A stretch of DNA of 64,000 nucleotides, from assembly GCA_032718475.1 (NCBI GenBank), contig JAUCBJ010006692.1, positions 1 to 64,000 on the forward strand, read 5' to 3'. Of this stretch, positions 22,441-31,669 are shown piece by piece; position 1 is the first letter of the stretch, and every line of letters begins with the position of its first letter. Under the pieces are notes generated by a model. The model saw only the letters and a program-made list of their open reading frames with translations, did not search any database and was not told the origin of the DNA. Position numbers and translations under genes: made by a program. The DNA comes from Nemertoderma westbladi (Eukaryota; Xenacoelomorpha; Nemertodermatida; Nemertodermatidae).

Positions 22441-23256
22441 ATGACGGAGTTAATAGAAGATGATCTTGGTATTAGGGAGCGATATACTCTACCTTTACAA
22501 GCATTTGTGGATAGCTTAATACGCGGTGAAGCCGATCCAACCATTACGGAGGACGATGGTCGTTATATCGAACCGCCGATGTCCCAAGAGCAACTTGCGT
22601 GTGAATTGGACTATCGAAAATTCACCACTCGCTATACGAATCGTAATGGTATGTATATGGACTTCCTAACGACTGGCCATCCTATCGACTTACATGACAC
22701 GGGCGATGTAGATACAGAAAGGGAAATGGTTCTATTTAAATATCATACCCAGCGGAGTCGTAACGATAAACCGAGAATAGATCACGAAAATTCTATTCGT
22801 AATAGACTGGAAAGAGAAAACATTGAAGAACCGGATAAACGCATCGACTTCAACGAATACTTAGAGTTTTTGAGAGAAACCTATCTCAACGTCGCTAGTC
22901 AGCAGAACTTAGAGACTCGATATCCTCAAGGTATCCATCACGACCCTGTAGTAGAACTCAAACGGCTCTATTTCACTATGATGTATCTTACCGCCGATCG
23001 TCCACTACCTGTTATCCCGGATAGTTTTGAACAAATGGAAGAATACTGCAAAACTGGAGAACGATCACCCGCGTTTCCTCTACAGGACGTGCGTCTTTGG
23101 TATTATTGCGACGAATGCCCTAGACCCAACCAACAAATTGAAAGACATAAACATCCGCGGAGACGTTGCGCTAAACATAGTTTTACGCGTTACACTTACG
23201 GGAGTTTCGAGCGAAACCTGTTCGACGTACCACCCACGATCGCTCGTCTTAAATGA
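22441..23256 (+). CDS. BEL/Pao extra ORF2, unknown protein (271 aa)
   Basis: Starts MTELIEDDLGIRERYTLPLQ. Acidic and charged, with no signal peptide or membrane segment, so it is not an envelope protein. Near the C-terminus is a Cys/His cluster (C223, C226, H236/H238, C243, H246) that could bind zinc. I do not recognise a family. The TGA at 23254-23256 is followed by five codons and then the ATG of ORF3 in the same reading phase, so ORF2 and ORF3 may be one interrupted or read-through protein. Codon use is similar to pol, which fits long residence in the element. Confidence 0.75.
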   Translation: MTELIEDDLGIRERYTLPLQAFVDSLIRGEADPTITEDDGRYIEPPMSQEQLACELDYRKFTTRYTNRNGMYMDFLTTGHPIDLHDTGDVDTEREMVLFKYHTQRSRNDKPRIDHENSIRNRLERENIEEPDKRIDFNEYLEFLRETYLNVASQQNLETRYPQGIHHDPVVELKRLYFTMMYLTADRPLPVIPDSFEQMEEYCKTGERSPAFPLQDVRLWYYCDECPRPNQQIERHKHPRRRCAKHSFTRYTYGSFERNLFDVPPTIARLK

Positions 23257-23271
23257 TCACTGAATAAACCC

Positions 23272-26200
23272 ATGATCAGAGTTCCGGAATACTCGGTCAG
23301 GCCTCCTCATTCCCTAGTGAGACCTCAAACTCTTGATCCTAACAGTATCACTGATCCTCCCGAACTATATTCCCTGTTCAAAGACTTAGTGTTACCCGAA
23401 CAACTAATCGGTGGTGCTCCGGTAGTGGGTTCGTTAGACATCCGCCCATCCTACTTAGCCGGATTGGGACGCGGGCAGCTAATATCGCCCTTTGATCCTT
23501 ACAATCGTCCAGGATTAAACCCGATACAACCCGCCACGGAAGTCGAGGAGAGCGTTATAAGAAACGCTTTAGACACCATTCGACAGAAAATCGGAAAGGG
23601 AACACAAGATAGTTTAGAGAAACGTAAATTACAACAACAAGTCCAATCGGTGAAGGAGTTAGCCTTGCCACAGTTCGATAGAGAAATTCAAAACCTCGAG
23701 GAAGACATCGAGCTTGGACGCACGTATTCTCTACAAGAATTTTTAGATGAACGCTTACAGAGACAAGCGGAAGAAAATCTAATCGAAGAGAAACACACGA
23801 AACTGGAAGAAAGAGAAGAAGCCGCTTTAGCCCAACCTGAAGCTCAAATCCTCATGACGGACCTCTACTCTAAAACTGTTCGTCATCCCTCTATGATTCC
23901 ACATTTCGGAGACAAGCTCTTCGCGACGATACAACCTCAACCGGTTGATATCAGTACAGGATCGCAAAACCTTATCGCTGACGCCCCTATGTTACAGCGT
24001 CCGCCGATCGAGGCCGCTCGTGTTGACGGTATACTCGTTGAACCTCCGGACAATCGAGCGGATCTTGTCCGTCGTATGGTACACGATGTCAACATACGCG
24101 CTAGACCTTTACAGAACTCGTTTTACGGGATTAAAGACCACCCTTATTACGTTAATCTGACTCAATATTATATGGTAAAACCAGAAGACCCGACACACGA
24201 TTTAAAGTTTTTACCACTAATAAATCCTCTAGACATTGTCGAACTCGAACAATTGCAGAAACATCTGGATCAGTTAGTAAAGGTAAACTCATTTAGAAAA
24301 CCATATAACATTTCGCGAATCGAGAAAGATATAGAACCTCCTTATAACCTAGATGGATTTATTAAAACTCGATTAGTCCATTGGAACCTAGATGTATTAT
24401 TTGAAGAAGAGAAAATACAAAGATATGGAAATGTAGAGACGTATACCACTCGGCATATGAAGTATAGTGATCTCCCTGACGCTAACCAATGCGCCACCTT
24501 GTGGCATCCAGTAGGGATGACCCTAGAGAACGCCACCAAGGAGTGGAATGAAACTCTTAATGTTATTGAGATGTATGGAGTTGTCACCTACGATAATGAA
24601 GGTAGCGTTCCGGTCGGAGAGCTAGGAACTACGCGCATGATCCACATCCGCGGATTAGCTGGTTCTACCCACGTGTTTACTCGAGCGTGTTCCGACTTGA
24701 TTGACTATTCTTTTGAAACTCTTACCGAAACACAAAAGAATCTCCGACATGGACAATTCGAACTCGCGCAGCGTTACGTCATTGACACCGAACGCAAACC
24801 GGCCATGGGCATCGATGGATCGATGTTACCCCAGCCCGTACTCGAGATGTTGTTCAACGAAAGAATCCTTAAAATCGGCTCAGCTGTTTATGGAGATCTC
24901 CAAAACGACTTTCGGAATATGGAGGACATTCCATACCCTTTCGTTGATACTCAGCTGATTGCTCCCTGGGCAGAAGGTCGAGGTTTCTTCCGCACCATGT
25001 ATGCTAATACGTCTAGTAACATTACCAAGGTGCAACGAACTTCCATCGGACATCTTGCCTTTCAGGAATACGGATGGAATTTCAAAGTCGGAAATCCCAT
25101 TAACTATCAACAGGTATACGGAGACCATTATTCTCGATTATACTTTGATGGACCATTGACCGCACCTGGCGCCGTGTATAGCTTCATGAGTGTTCCACTC
25201 CGTCCCTCCTTAGCTATATACACGATCTTTGAAAACACCGCACTTGCCGGTTGGCTAGCCGATGTGTGCAGTCGTACTATACGCGCCCATCCATTAATAC
25301 TTGGGACCAAACTCGCTAAGCTAGATGAACATAATAAATTCATCCGTTTCGAATGTTTCCGGGGATTTTTAACCCCGTTTCGCAACGTGGATAGCCAATT
25401 TAAAGACCGCGCTTTGACCAAACTCAGCCTAAGAAACTCAGCTGCAGAGAAGTTGGATAGCGCTGGATTCGCCATTTTCCAAGAGATTTGTATATCGAAC
25501 TTGCACTCCTCAGTTATACAAAGACCTCGAATCCCCACAGGTTATTCTGTCGTGGAAATTCAGACGATAGGTCCGCCTGAAGAGACAGACACGCCCACTT
25601 CAGCTATGCACTTGGAAGATGAACCAATATGTCTAGAATCTGAAGAGATTCAGCCTATCGCGCCCCGGACCAGCGACAACGATTATATCATAGAATGGTA
25701 TCAAGGCCCACAGTGTCTCACTGCGTACGATTATCGCCATGCCAACTATGTTTCTAGGCAACGTTGTCGGTTATGCGCATCGAGAGACCACGATACGCCC
25801 ATGGACACCAACGTCCGCTGTTCCTATTTCCAAGAACAACCGACTATGGAAATTTATTGCGCATATTGCAGACTCAATAACCTGCATATCTTTGCGGTTT
25901 GCCCTCAATTTATGACTCAATGTCACCATTGTCAACTAAAGGGACATGCTAGTTTCGACTGCCCTTTTAATCACGATTTGGAAAGCGTAGATGAAATGAT
26001 CACACTGCGTTACATCAGAGCTTGGGAAGCGAACGCTGATTTACATTGTGATTCGCGCCATCGCTATTATCCCGGACGCGCTTACGAAGGAGTTTATGCG
26101 TTCCATCCTTATCTCTTCGCTTCGGTTGAACAGAAATCACGCATATCGAGTTACGAGCTACTGAAGCGCGTCGGAGAATGTATTTCAACCAAATTCGTAC

Positions 26201-26694
26201 GCAAATTTCTCAGGAGTGTTAATCCTAGCGACCTTCATTCCTATAACTTAATCAATTATATCCGTCAGGATCCGGACTATGGAGACTTGTTTGTTAACTC
26301 ACACCCCGAGTTACAGGAAGTATATCGAAGGCCTTACGAATACCGAGCCCGCGAACGCGAGTTGGAAAGGACCATTAAACCCCGGAAGTTTCTAACTGCC
26401 TATGGTCCACCCACGGCCCTCGTTCAGACCACTCGTAAAGGACCCGTAAGAGCGGCTGTCTTGAAACGAGCTCTCAAAGCCGTTAGACCCCTCTCACCTG
26501 ACGTTGATGTCAATCAACCCGGTACTTCGACTGGCGGATACACCGACCATAATCCTACACCCTCTGATGCAATCATATTGCACCCTTCACCCAGGAGTTA
26601 TAGCCCTCCTTGTAAAGTGGCTCGCCCCAAAGAGAAAAGGACTCTTGCTAGCTTTAAAAAACTGCGTAAACGCCGTCCGCGCAAGAAAGACTAA
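23272..26694 (+). CDS. BEL/Pao extra ORF3, DEDD exonuclease-like zinc-knuckle protein (1,140 aa)
   Basis: One uninterrupted frame. Residues about 100-200 are highly charged and probably coiled coil. Residues about 430-660 carry a pattern like DEDD-type 3'-5' exonucleases of the WRN/EXD group: VVTYDNEG (D441-x-E443, motif I); then RILKIGSAVYGDLQNDF (K-x-G...G-D542, motif II), close in form to WRN-type KxGxxxxGD; then YTIFENTALAG (Y650-x3-E654), where YxxxD is expected. Zinc-binding motifs follow: CX2C at 832-835, CX2CX5HX4C at 863-877, and a canonical CX2CX4HX4C knuckle at 884-897. The C-terminus is very basic (KKLRKRRPRKKD). No signal peptide or transmembrane helix. The exonuclease call is my inference from motifs; spacing is wider than in WRN and the last acidic residue is Glu. 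The protein is otherwise unrecognised. Confidence 0.7.
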   Translation: MIRVPEYSVRPPHSLVRPQTLDPNSITDPPELYSLFKDLVLPEQLIGGAPVVGSLDIRPSYLAGLGRGQLISPFDPYNRPGLNPIQPATEVEESVIRNALDTIRQKIGKGTQDSLEKRKLQQQVQSVKELALPQFDREIQNLEEDIELGRTYSLQEFLDERLQRQAEENLIEEKHTKLEEREEAALAQPEAQILMTDLYSKTVRHPSMIPHFGDKLFATIQPQPVDISTGSQNLIADAPMLQRPPIEAARVDGILVEPPDNRADLVRRMVHDVNIRARPLQNSFYGIKDHPYYVNLTQYYMVKPEDPTHDLKFLPLINPLDIVELEQLQKHLDQLVKVNSFRKPYNISRIEKDIEPPYNLDGFIKTRLVHWNLDVLFEEEKIQRYGNVETYTTRHMKYSDLPDANQCATLWHPVGMTLENATKEWNETLNVIEMYGVVTYDNEGSVPVGELGTTRMIHIRGLAGSTHVFTRACSDLIDYSFETLTETQKNLRHGQFELAQRYVIDTERKPAMGIDGSMLPQPVLEMLFNERILKIGSAVYGDLQNDFRNMEDIPYPFVDTQLIAPWAEGRGFFRTMYANTSSNITKVQRTSIGHLAFQEYGWNFKVGNPINYQQVYGDHYSRLYFDGPLTAPGAVYSFMSVPLRPSLAIYTIFENTALAGWLADVCSRTIRAHPLILGTKLAKLDEHNKFIRFECFRGFLTPFRNVDSQFKDRALTKLSLRNSAAEKLDSAGFAIFQEICISNLHSSVIQRPRIPTGYSVVEIQTIGPPEETDTPTSAMHLEDEPICLESEEIQPIAPRTSDNDYIIEWYQGPQCLTAYDYRHANYVSRQRCRLCASRDHDTPMDTNVRCSYFQEQPTMEIYCAYCRLNNLHIFAVCPQFMTQCHHCQLKGHASFDCPFNHDLESVDEMITLRYIRAWEANADLHCDSRHRYYPGRAYEGVYAFHPYLFASVEQKSRISSYELLKRVGECISTKFVRKFLRSVNPSDLHSYNLINYIRQDPDYGDLFVNSHPELQEVYRRPYEYRARERELERTIKPRKFLTAYGPPTALVQTTRKGPVRAAVLKRALKAVRPLSPDVDVNQPGTSTGGYTDHNPTPSDAIILHPSPRSYSPPCKVARPKEKRTLASFKKLRKRRPRKKD

Positions 26695-26756
26695 CTGTTT
26701 AGAGTATTTACGTATATTAGAAACTGTGATTTTGTATATTTTATAAACTCAAATCC

Positions 26757-26772
26757 CATTTTCTGGGAGCGG
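26757..26772 (+). other. Candidate polypurine tract before 3' LTR
   Basis: TGGGAGCGG abuts the first TG of the 3' LTR. It is short and interrupted by one C, but it is the only purine-rich run at the position where plus-strand DNA priming must occur. Confidence 0.45.
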
Positions 26773-28051
26773 TGTAAAAGCTTCTGTGGGATATAACTGG
26801 CCCCTTTGCTTCGCAATCCAGTTTCCCCCCAGGCGCTGGAATACTCTAAAAGGGTTCTCTAACTGTATAAATATTCCCCTCGCCCTCAAGGTACCGTTAC
26901 AGGTGTTTTAACGGACATAAAAGTAATTTTGCTATATACGTGTTTTAGCGGACATGGTAAGACAAAAAACCTGCAATGCGGCAAATACCTTTCATAGCTT
27001 AGCCGTGATGATTCATATTACGACATCTAACAGCTGGTTGCTGACATGGAAACAGCCATTGGACGCATGGTTCTTTGTTTGGCTTGAGCCAATCAGAGCG
27101 ATTTTTCCTGTCGACGTGTAGCTTTTCGGTCGATCATAAGGAGAGTGTTCAGTCTTACTGTTTTTTCTTGATACTTTGTTGTTATTGCTGTCTAGGCCAG
27201 AAACAACGGCTCTAGAGTTAACTTGTTTTTCATACTTTTATAAGAAACATTAGTAGGCTAAATTATAGAGCGTATGACTGTTATCAGTCCAATTCATAAT
27301 ACATCACATACCAATTTATATCAACTTGTTTCTATTCTTGTATTATCGGTTCAATATACATTATTATACTGCTATTTACTGTTGTGTTTGGTTGAATATC
27401 ATTTGGAGAACATATATAAAGAACCCAAATTTCCCAATTTTCTTGATACACTACAGGTTAGAGAGACGGGTTATATATAGCGATTGCGACTTATATTGTT
27501 GTGGTTTGTAGTGAATTTAATGCTATTTGATAAGCACTACAGTGGTCCGTTGCTATTCCCTTTATATATGATAAAATTCATTGACGGTCGGCAAATTAGT
27601 GAGCAGTATTGTGTGTTACCGGTAGTGTGCATGATTGTGACTGATAACTAAGCATTTCCTAAAGAATGCGCCTCATACGTGAATCTTAAGCCTTACCGAC
27701 TTACCGTTGTGATTAGTATAAGTCATATCTCGGTTTACTTAGATAGAGCGCCACGTCCTAAAGGAACTGTTAATATTTCCCGAAAGTGAATAATATTAGT
27801 CAGAAATTAATTATTAACGATCAATCGAATAATACAATACAGTAAGCTTCACTGCAATAATAATTTAAGCCCTCAGAATCCAGTCTCCCGGGATTATCCA
27901 GCAGGTGAATGGACGCGCACTAGGCTGGCTTCTGCTAATGTTGTGTTTATTGGTATTAAATATTTGTCTTCTTATAAAAGTATATTTATAAACCAAAAGA
28001 CATATAAATTTTGGCAGGTTAAACTGCTAAAGGTCTACAAAAGCGCGTACA
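26773..28051 (+). repeat. 3' LTR of the BEL/Pao element (1,279 bp)
   Basis: Identical in length and ends to the 5' LTR (offset 19,195 bp). Differences seen are three transitions near 27891, 27908 and 27919. It is followed directly by the CATGA duplication and family B sequence. Confidence 0.97.
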
Positions 28052-28056
28052 CATGA
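28052..28056. repeat. Target-site duplication CATGA, right copy
   Basis: The five bases after the terminal CA of the 3' LTR repeat those before the 5' LTR (7573-7577). Confidence 0.95.
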
Positions 28057-28632
28057 TCCCAGGTAACAGAAGTCATACACATGCTCGAGCATACCATCCT
28101 TTGAGTTCATGCTCATCCGATCAGAGACTTGCTGGGGACTTTCAACGTTAACTGTTAAAATTTTGGTGTTTTTGGAGTTAATAAAAAGACCAACACTAGA
28201 AGCAGCATGTTCTAATGAGCTGACGAGCCGTTTGGATCCCTCTAGTGATTCTGAGAGTACTCCTAAGTCATCAGCAAAGTCTAGATCAGTTAGGTACTTG
28301 GCAGGATTTCCTCGACTTCTGGAGCCAATAGGTGGAGTTACCATCACTCAATCATCATTATTTTGATCTAAGGACATGCGTAGAACATAGTCTTGAAACC
28401 ACAATTATGAACAAGAATGGCGCAAGTATGACTCCCCATAATACTTCAAATGGTTCTGTGTCACCATCAACAGTAGACACAAATGTTGTCGAACCATCGT
28501 ATACTGATCTGATTGCTGCAATAATTTCACCAGGAATCCCATATAATGAAAGTATGCTGAACATATGTGAGCGAGAGACTGAATCAAAGGCCTTGAAGAA
28601 ATCAACAAAGATAACAGCCAGAAGCCTGTCTG
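28057..28632 (-). pseudogene. Family B copy 1 (5' half of the interrupted copy)
   Basis: Continues the family B copy broken by the LTR element. It covers RT motif C (DLDFADDLGVLS at 28290-28300) and motifs A/B in a second frame (28358-28564), with several small deletions: the QGDT block is lost and the frame shifts. Homology ends at CCTGTCT, about 28632. It is more decayed than copies 2 and 3, consistent with being older than the LTR insertion. Confidence 0.9.
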
Positions 28633-29211
28633 AGATATGATAGTTTATCCCAAAAATAGATTCCGTTTCTTTGTATGTCCAGAAACTTTACCATCCGCTC
28701 ATGTAGCTATTTCACTAACAGTTAATGTGGGCGCTAGTAGTAGGGTCTTGGGCGGCTCGGCGACAGTTGGACCACACTGACTGGCGCCAGACTGTCTAGG
28801 TGACACCCAATGTTACCCTATGGGTGTCATTGGCGCCGGACTGTCTGGGTGACACCTCCTAATTAGGCTAATTAGACCCTAATTAACAGGTGTCATCAAT
28901 TAATTATTACTATTAAACCCTACTAGATGTCTTACGACTCCTAATTAGGGTGTAATTGATTATCCTAATTAATCAATCCGATACGCAATGGTGTCAGTAT
29001 TGTCTAACTGTCACCTAGAGGCCCAAGAGGGTGTCATAAATGACACCGCAGCTCTTTTATTTATTAATACTTATTTATTTGTACATAATTTTAATTAATT
29101 ATTTGTATTTAATTTTACTTTATTTTTTTGTATTTAATTTTAAATTAATTATTTACTTGTACTTTATTTTAAATTAATTAATTGTATTACTTTTACTTTA
29201 TACATTGATTG
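28633..29211. other. Non-coding stretch with short repeats
   Basis: No gene is visible. A 26-bp motif beginning TGGCGCC and containing GACTGTCT and GGTGACACC occurs twice (about 28782 and 28829). Related GGTGTCAT / ATGACACC words recur in both orientations to 29044. From 29050 to 29200 it is a low-complexity TTTAATTAATT tract. Confidence 0.6.
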
Positions 29212-30222
29212 TCCAGAAGTAATTGTTGCTGGCATTGGATTGTTATATTGTGACACAGAAGCGCAGGTACTCTCACCAGATTGTGAAACTGAGTTTTTCT
29301 CAATCCTGGCTGGCGTACTGCAAGGTGACACATTAGCACCATTAATATTTGTAATTGTGCTGGATTACGCAATGAGGACGGCCACAAAGGGTGAAGACCT
29401 GGGATTCACACTTCAAGAACGCAGAAGTAGTAGATATCCGGCAACTACAGTCACAGACACCAACTTTGCGGATGAAATCGCCCTGCTCTCTAATACCCTA
29501 GCAGATGCACAGCTTCTACTAAATAAAGTGGAGAGGGCTGCTAAGGAGGTTGGATTGCATATAAATGCTACAAAGACCGAATTCATGACCTTTAATGTTG
29601 ATGGAAACTTGACAACCATTGATAATAATCAACTAAGGAAGGTCGATGACTTCCAGTACCTTGTATCATGGATAGAGAGTAGCAAAAAGGACATAGAAGT
29701 TAGGAAAGAAAATGCTTGGGTAACTCTATCAAAAATGGATACCATCTGGAAATCAGATCTCTCCAGGCACCTGAAGACTAAGTTCTTTCGAGCCACAGTG
29801 GAAAGTGTATTTTTATATGGGGGTGAGACCTGGACACTGACTAAATCACTTGAACAACGAATTGATGGTTGCTACACAAGACTACTAAGGGCAGCCCTAA
29901 ACATCAGCTGGAGACAACACATGACAAACGCCGAGCTTTATGGTACAATACCACCTGTATCAACCACCCTCCGTGAACGCAGATTAAGATTCAGTGGGCA
30001 CTGCTGGCGAAGTAAAGACGAGGTCATATCAGATCTACTTTTCTGGCAACCAACTCATGGAAAGCGTAGTCGTGGACGACCGGCCATAACATATATAGAT
30101 CAACTTGAAAGGGATACTGAACTTAGGAGAAACGAAATTGCGACAACTATGGAGAATCAGGAAGCCTGGAAGGATCTCATTTCCACTGTCCTAGTTCGCT
30201 CGACCTAGTAGTAGTAGTATAC
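29212..30222 (+). pseudogene. Family C non-LTR RT fragment (copy 1)
   Basis: 5'-truncated RTE-like element. The open frame 29240-30208 (322 aa) covers motif B (GVLQGDTLAPLIF), motif C (TNFADEIALLS, with the second catalytic Asp replaced by Glu), thumb (DDFQYLVSWI, LYGGETWTLT) and C-terminal domain (LRFSGHCWRSKDE, GKRSRGRPAITYID). It ends in CGACC(TAG)n at 30206-30222, the same microsatellite tail as family B. Motif A and the endonuclease are missing. The FADE motif should be inactive, although the frame is still open. Confidence 0.85.
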
Positions 30223-30502
30223 ATTGATTTCTATTTTATAATTAATTAGTTTTTATATTACTAATGACGTCATTATGACATAATGTCTATACTTAGCTCT
30301 ATGGTATACAGCTTCCTTACTGGTAACTAATTATTCTTATCTATATCCAGACAGCTTTATCGTTGACCTTTGACCCCCAATTAGCTTTAACCAAGCAACA
30401 GCTTATTAATAATAGCTGTATCCAAGCGCCCCGCCCCCCTCTCGTGACACCTCTGATTACTAATTACTCTTACTTATATCCAGCCGTCTGCAGTTCCATA
30501 AT

Positions 30503-30898
30503 CTGCCGCTCGATGGCGTATTATCTGAAAATTTACATCTTCTCTAACTTTGTTATTTTCATTCCGAATCTGTTTAAACTCGGTAGGCATCTACTATGGC
30601 ATGGCCATATCTTTTGCGGAGTCATAGAGTAGTCTGAAGTTCCCCTGTCTGCCGCTAGAGGGCGTATTATTTGAAAATTAACATCTCCTCTAGCTTTGTT
30701 ATTTACAATCCACAAAACTATGAAGTTATATTGCTTAAGAGTTCTAAGGGGCGAGCCATGAGGCAATATGTTTGAGACTTATTTAGATATATTATTACTT
30801 AATTTTGACCCCCCAGTCGGTATATATTACAATATGGGCTTTATCTTTTGCAGAGTCACAGAGTAGTCTGAAGTTCCTCAGTCTGCCGCTAGAGGGCG
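30503..30898 (+). promoter_or_regulatory. Three CTCF-like motifs in left arm
   Basis: CTGCCGCTAGAGGGCG at 30649-30664 and 30883-30898, and a degenerate copy at 30503-30518. The core CCGCTAGAGGGCG fits the published CTCF consensus (CCRSNAGRKGGC-like) closely. The arm units around them repeat the following TATTATNTGAAAATT.ACATCT as well, so they may simply be part of an internal repeat. Binding is not shown. Confidence 0.35.
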
Positions 30899-31060
30899 AA
30901 ATGTCTCAAAGTGAAAACCATATAGTAACTATGAATTGGTTACTAGGCAATAATACTGCATTTTGCAAAGTTAGGCCTATTGCTGACCGAACGAAAACTG
31001 CCCTGGTTCATGATGGGATCGAACCCATGACTTGTGGGAGATGTGAATTCAACGCGGGAT

Positions 31061-31436
31061 ATGCCTCACTGAGGCACAGACTATGTCTATGCTCAGTGAG
31101 GCATAGTCTGAGCCTCAGTGCCTCAGTGAGTCATAGTCTATGCCTCAGTGCCTCAGTGAGGCATAGTCTATGCCTCAGTGAGTCATAGTATATGCCTCAG
31201 TGCCTCAGTGACGCATAGTCTATGCCTCACTGAGTCATAGTCTATGCCTCAGTGCCTCAGTGAGGCATAGTCTATGCCTCACTGAGTCATAGTCTATGCC
31301 TCAGTGCCTCAGTGAGGCATAGTCTATGCCTCAGTGCCTCATGAGGCATAGTCTAGTGCCTCAGTGAGTCATAGTCTATGCCTCAGTGAGGCATAGTCTA
31401 TGCCTCAGTGCCTAGTCAGCATAGTCTGTGTCATTT
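31061..31436. repeat. Tandem palindromic short repeat at the fold-back centre
   Basis: Repeats of GCCTCAGTG and GAGGCATAGTCTAT in alternating order make a string of small hairpins (GCCTCACTGAGGC is itself palindromic). The period is irregular, about 30-45 bp. Confidence 0.9.
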
Positions 31437-31488
31437 CTTAAATGAGAGTCTTACAAATTCGAACGGCAACGAACAAATTCGAAGGTTA

Positions 31489-31563
31489 CTGTTCCACCTT
31501 GGTGTAGTGGTTGCGTTGAATTCACATCTCCCGCATGTCATGGGTTCGATCCCCGCATGAACC
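31489..31563 (+). ncRNA. tRNA-derived (SINE-like) promoter sequence
   Basis: TTGGTGTAGTGG (31499-31510) matches a Pol III A box, and GGTTCGATCCC (31543-31553) matches a B box, spaced as in tRNA genes. The resemblance is to a tRNA-Val-type head, but the anticodon stem and acceptor do not pair properly, so this is a degenerate or SINE-type sequence. Its B-box half is repeated on the opposite strand in the left arm (about 31008-31055), where the A box is lost. Confidence 0.5.
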
Positions 31564-31669
31564 AGGGCAGTTTTCGTTCGGTCAGCAATAGGCCTAACTT
31601 TGCAAAATGCAGTATTATTGCCTAGTAACCAATTCATGGCTACTATATGGTTTTCACTTTGAGACATTT

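Larger units (their letters stand above)
7578..28051 (+). mobile_element. Giant BEL/Pao-type LTR retrotransposon with two extra reading frames
   Basis: 20,474 bp from LTR end to LTR end. The order is 5' LTR, 2.2-kb leader, gag fused in frame to protease-RT-RNase H-integrase, 1.6-kb spacer, ORF2, ORF3, 3' LTR. The RT (YMDD), protease (DSGS), H2C2 and DDE integrase and a DUF5641-like C-terminus in one polyprotein identify BEL/Pao. A 1.6-kb family B insertion interrupts gag; without it the element is about 18.85 kb, whereas BEL/Pao elements are usually 4-10 kb. The two LTRs are equal in length and differ at three sites I could find, so insertion was recent. The element cannot make its polyprotein as it stands, because of the internal insertion. 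Confidence 0.95.

Noticed and set aside
22441-26694. ORF2/ORF3 as an envelope gene
   Set aside because: No signal peptide, no transmembrane helix, no cysteine-rich ectodomain, and zinc knuckles plus a basic tail instead.
22441-26694. ORF2/ORF3 as a host gene captured between unrelated elements
   Set aside because: They lie between pol and the 3' LTR of one element with matching LTRs and target duplication. The frames are intronless and similar in codon use to pol. Capture in the past is still possible.
31489-31563. Functional tRNA gene
   Set aside because: Pol III boxes are good, but acceptor and anticodon stems do not pair and the sequence is embedded in a repeat arm.
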